Below, one piece after another: positions 14,254-16,100 of a DNA stretch of 16,100 nucleotides. The first letter of the stretch is position 1. Each line of letters begins with the position of its first letter. The DNA comes from Ignavibacteriales bacterium (lineage in GTDB: Bacteria; Bacteroidota; Ignavibacteria; Ignavibacteriales; Melioribacteraceae), in NCBI GenBank assembly GCA_016929735.1, contig JAFGID010000238.1, forward strand, positions 1 to 16,100, in the 5' to 3' direction. The notes beneath the pieces were generated by a model. The model ran no database searches. It was not told the origin of the DNA and saw nothing but the letters and a program-made list of their open reading frames with translations. A program made the position numbers and the translations under genes.

Positions 14254-15477
14254 TTATTTTTTATTTTCTTTTAACAAGTGCCCCATTTTTTCTTGTTTAG
14301 TCTTTAAATATCTTTCATTAAATGGAGTTGGCTTAATTTCAATAGAAACTCTTTCAACAATTTCAAGATCATAACCTTTAAGAGCGATTATTTTTGCTGG
14401 ATTATTTGTCATCAATCTAATTTTTGTTAGCCCTAAATCTTTTAATATTTGTGCACCAATCCCATAATCTCTTAAGTCAGCTTTAAATCCCAACAATTCA
14501 TTTGCTTCTATTGTATCTGCTCCCTCTTCCTGTAGTTTGTATGCTAATATTTTGTTCACCAATCCAATACCACGTCCCTCCTGTCTCATATAAAGTACAG
14601 CTCCTCTACCTTCTTTTTCAATCATTTCTAATGCTTTGTCAAGTTGCTCACCACAATCACATCTTTGTGAACCAAACACATCTCCTGTTAAGCATTCAGA
14701 ATGCACACGAACTAAAGTTGGTGTTTCTTCACTCAAGTCACCCTTAACAAGTGCTACCGGATGATCGTTTGTATCCAAATAATTTTCGTATAAATGCAAT
14801 TTAAATATTCCGTGTTTTGTTGGCATATCCACAATAGCTTTACATTCAACGAGTTTCTCTCGGCTTCTTCGGTGTTTAATAAGATCGGCAATTGTAATGA
14901 TTCTAAAATTATGTTTTTTACAATACTTAATTAAATCAGGTAACCGAGCCATCGTTCCATCGGGATTCATTATTTCGCATAATACACCAACGGGTTTCAA
15001 TCCTGCTAATTTAACAAGATCAACTGCTGCCTCTGTGTGTCCTGCTCTTTTTAAGATACCACCATTTTTCGCAATAAGTGGTGAAATATGTCCGGGGCGT
15101 GCAAACTGCTCGGGTTTTGTAGACAAATCCGCAATCGCCCTGATAGTCGCCGCTCTGTCAGGAGCAGAAATTCCGGTTGTTGTTCCGATTTTATAATCTA
15201 TTGTAACAGCGAATGGTGTTTGATGAAGTGCAGTATTTTCTTTAACCATAAATTCTAGGTCAAGTTCTTTTGCTCTTTGTTCTGTAACTGAAACACAAAG
15301 TAATCCACGTGCTTCTTTAACAATAAAATTAACATCGTTTGGTGTTATCAATTCAGCTGACATAATTATATCTCCCTCGTTTTCTCTGTCAGCATCATCT
15401 ATCACGACCACCATTCTACCGTTTCGTATATCTTCAATCGCTTCTTCGATTGTGTTCAAATATTTCTCTGCTTTCAT
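14254..15477 (-). CDS. ribBA: Bifunctional 3,4-dihydroxy-2-butanone-4-phosphate synthase / GTP cyclohydrolase II
   Basis: 407-residue fusion that supplies both precursors of riboflavin. Residues about 5-205 are RibB: DDADRENEGD at 27-36, the acidic Mg-binding loop; TGISAPDRAATI at 101-112; RPGHISPL at 127-134; and AGHTEAAVDL at 145-154. Residues about 208-400 are RibA: RVHSECLTGDVFGSQRCDC with zinc cysteines C262, C273 and C275, RQEGRGIGL at 298-306, RDYGIGAQIL at 336-345 and TNNPAKI at 357-363. Both active sites appear complete. It starts three bases after the ribE stop, with GGGA, part of the last ribE codons, about nine bases before the ATG. Confidence 0.97.
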   Translation of the reverse strand: MKAEKYLNTIEEAIEDIRNGRMVVVIDDADRENEGDIIMSAELITPNDVNFIVKEARGLLCVSVTEQRAKELDLEFMVKENTALHQTPFAVTIDYKIGTTTGISAPDRAATIRAIADLSTKPEQFARPGHISPLIAKNGGILKRAGHTEAAVDLVKLAGLKPVGVLCEIMNPDGTMARLPDLIKYCKKHNFRIITIADLIKHRRSREKLVECKAIVDMPTKHGIFKLHLYENYLDTNDHPVALVKGDLSEETPTLVRVHSECLTGDVFGSQRCDCGEQLDKALEMIEKEGRGAVLYMRQEGRGIGLVNKILAYKLQEEGADTIEANELLGFKADLRDYGIGAQILKDLGLTKIRLMTNNPAKIIALKGYDLEIVERVSIEIKPTPFNERYLKTKQEKMGHLLKENKK

Positions 15478-15480
15478 TAA

Positions 15481-16100
15481 TTAATATCCCATTTTTTTTA
15501 ACCACTCCACAGAAAATAATCTGTCCGTATTTGTTTCATTTTTAATTATTATATTTTCAATATATTTTGAAAGTATGTCAACTTCAATATTTACATTATC
15601 ACCTATTCTTTTTAAATAAAGATTAGTATTATTCCAAGTATGAGGAATGATTGACAATCCTATTTTATTTTCATTTACTTCTGCAACGGTCAAACTAATT
15701 CCATCAATCGCGATAGAACCTTCTTTAACGACATATTTTAAATTGTTATTTGAAATCTCAATTATAATATAATAATTTTCGCCAAGTTTCTTTACTTCAG
15801 AAATTTTTCCAATTTCATTTACGTGGCCTGCGACAATGTGACCGCCAAGTCTATCTGATAATCGCAATGCTCTTTCTAAATTTACAACTGTTGAAATTGT
15901 TAGGTTTTGCAAAGTCGTTTTCTTTAATGTATCTCCAACTGCATCTGCAGTAAAATTATCTTTAATAATATTTGTTACCGTCAGACATACACCGTTAACC
16001 GAAACTGAATTATTAATTTTTAAATCATCAAAAATCTTTTTTGCTGAAAAAGTAAATCTGTAGCCACCTGCTATTGATTCTTTATTTGTGATTTTTCCTA
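15481..16100 (-). CDS. ribE: Riboflavin synthase alpha chain, 5' end outside the window
   Basis: The frame stays open to the right edge, giving 205 residues plus a partial codon; only about the first ten residues (the MFTGIIE-type start of the family) are missing. Riboflavin synthase dismutates two lumazine molecules into riboflavin. The protein shows the internal duplication of two lumazine-binding domains: first copy with SVSVNGVCLTVT at about residues 37-48 of the visible part and a second with GSIAIDGISLTVAEV further on. LSDRLGGHIVAGHVNEIG joins the two halves. A TTG at 15912 could be mistaken for the start, but it is internal, since the first half upstream is intact in the same frame. 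ribBA follows after three bases. The promoter or any FMN riboswitch would lie beyond the window. Confidence 0.95.
   Translation of the reverse strand, partial: GKITNKESIAGGYRFTFSAKKIFDDLKINNSVSVNGVCLTVTNIIKDNFTADAVGDTLKKTTLQNLTISTVVNLERALRLSDRLGGHIVAGHVNEIGKISEVKKLGENYYIIIEISNNNLKYVVKEGSIAIDGISLTVAEVNENKIGLSIIPHTWNNTNLYLKRIGDNVNIEVDILSKYIENIIIKNETNTDRLFSVEWLKKMGY

Noticed and set aside
14897..15196. 99-codon plus-strand open frame opposite ribBA
   Set aside because: Lies wholly over the conserved RibB active-site region on the other strand and shows no family features.
15481..15912. Short riboflavin synthase of 143 residues starting at TTG 15912, suggesting truncation
   Set aside because: The frame continues upstream to the window edge and encodes the first lumazine-binding domain, so the gene is simply cut by the window.

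Overview
The window reads as chromosomal DNA of a Gram-negative, AT-rich member of the Bacteroidota/Chlorobi (FCB) group, quite possibly Ignavibacteria-like. The signs are an LpxC-FabZ fusion gene, promoters that fit the Bacteroidota pattern (TTTG near -33, TAnnTTTG near -7), a separate heptose kinase and heptose adenylyltransferase, and many genes without a Shine-Dalgarno sequence. The assignment is an inference from gene content; no rRNA or other phylogenetic marker is present. All genes look intact apart from the two cut by the window edges, and no mobile element, tRNA, rRNA or CRISPR array was seen.

Region 1 (1-11525, minus strand) is one tightly packed envelope-biogenesis run read right to left: uppS, bamA, two OmpH/Skp chaperones, lpxD, lpxC-fabZ, lpxA, a LipM/LplA-type lipoyl/octanoyl transferase, a secreted seven-bladed propeller protein, rfaE1, rfaE2, and the start of a TamB/AsmA-like gene that leaves the window. 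Gaps are a few bases or overlaps (ATGA, TAATG). The run resembles the classical uppS-bamA-skp-lpxD-fabZ-lpxA cluster. Together the genes supply the polyprenyl carrier, early lipid A acylation steps, ADP-heptose synthesis, and outer-membrane protein folding and insertion.

Region 2 (11526-11698) is a divergent intergenic region with promoter candidates for the envelope run (minus) and for gatB (plus). gatB (11699-13135) is a stand-alone tRNA amidotransferase subunit gene ending directly in a 12-bp stem terminator.

Region 3 (13137-13768) faces gatB. It carries two unlisted lysine-rich micro-genes (35 and 36 codons, KKPAAKK repeats, histone-H1-tail-like) on the minus strand, with their own promoter candidate and the shared terminator. 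Upstream lies AT-rich DNA with an 11-bp inverted repeat around an 18-bp palindrome.

Region 4 (13769-16100, minus strand) is a riboflavin operon, ribE (5' end outside the window), ribBA and ribH, enough for everything except the RibD deaminase/reductase and the intermediate dephosphorylation step.

Most of the window is well-known housekeeping biology. The parts least explained by known families are the paired basic micro-proteins and the propeller protein inside the lipopolysaccharide gene run.
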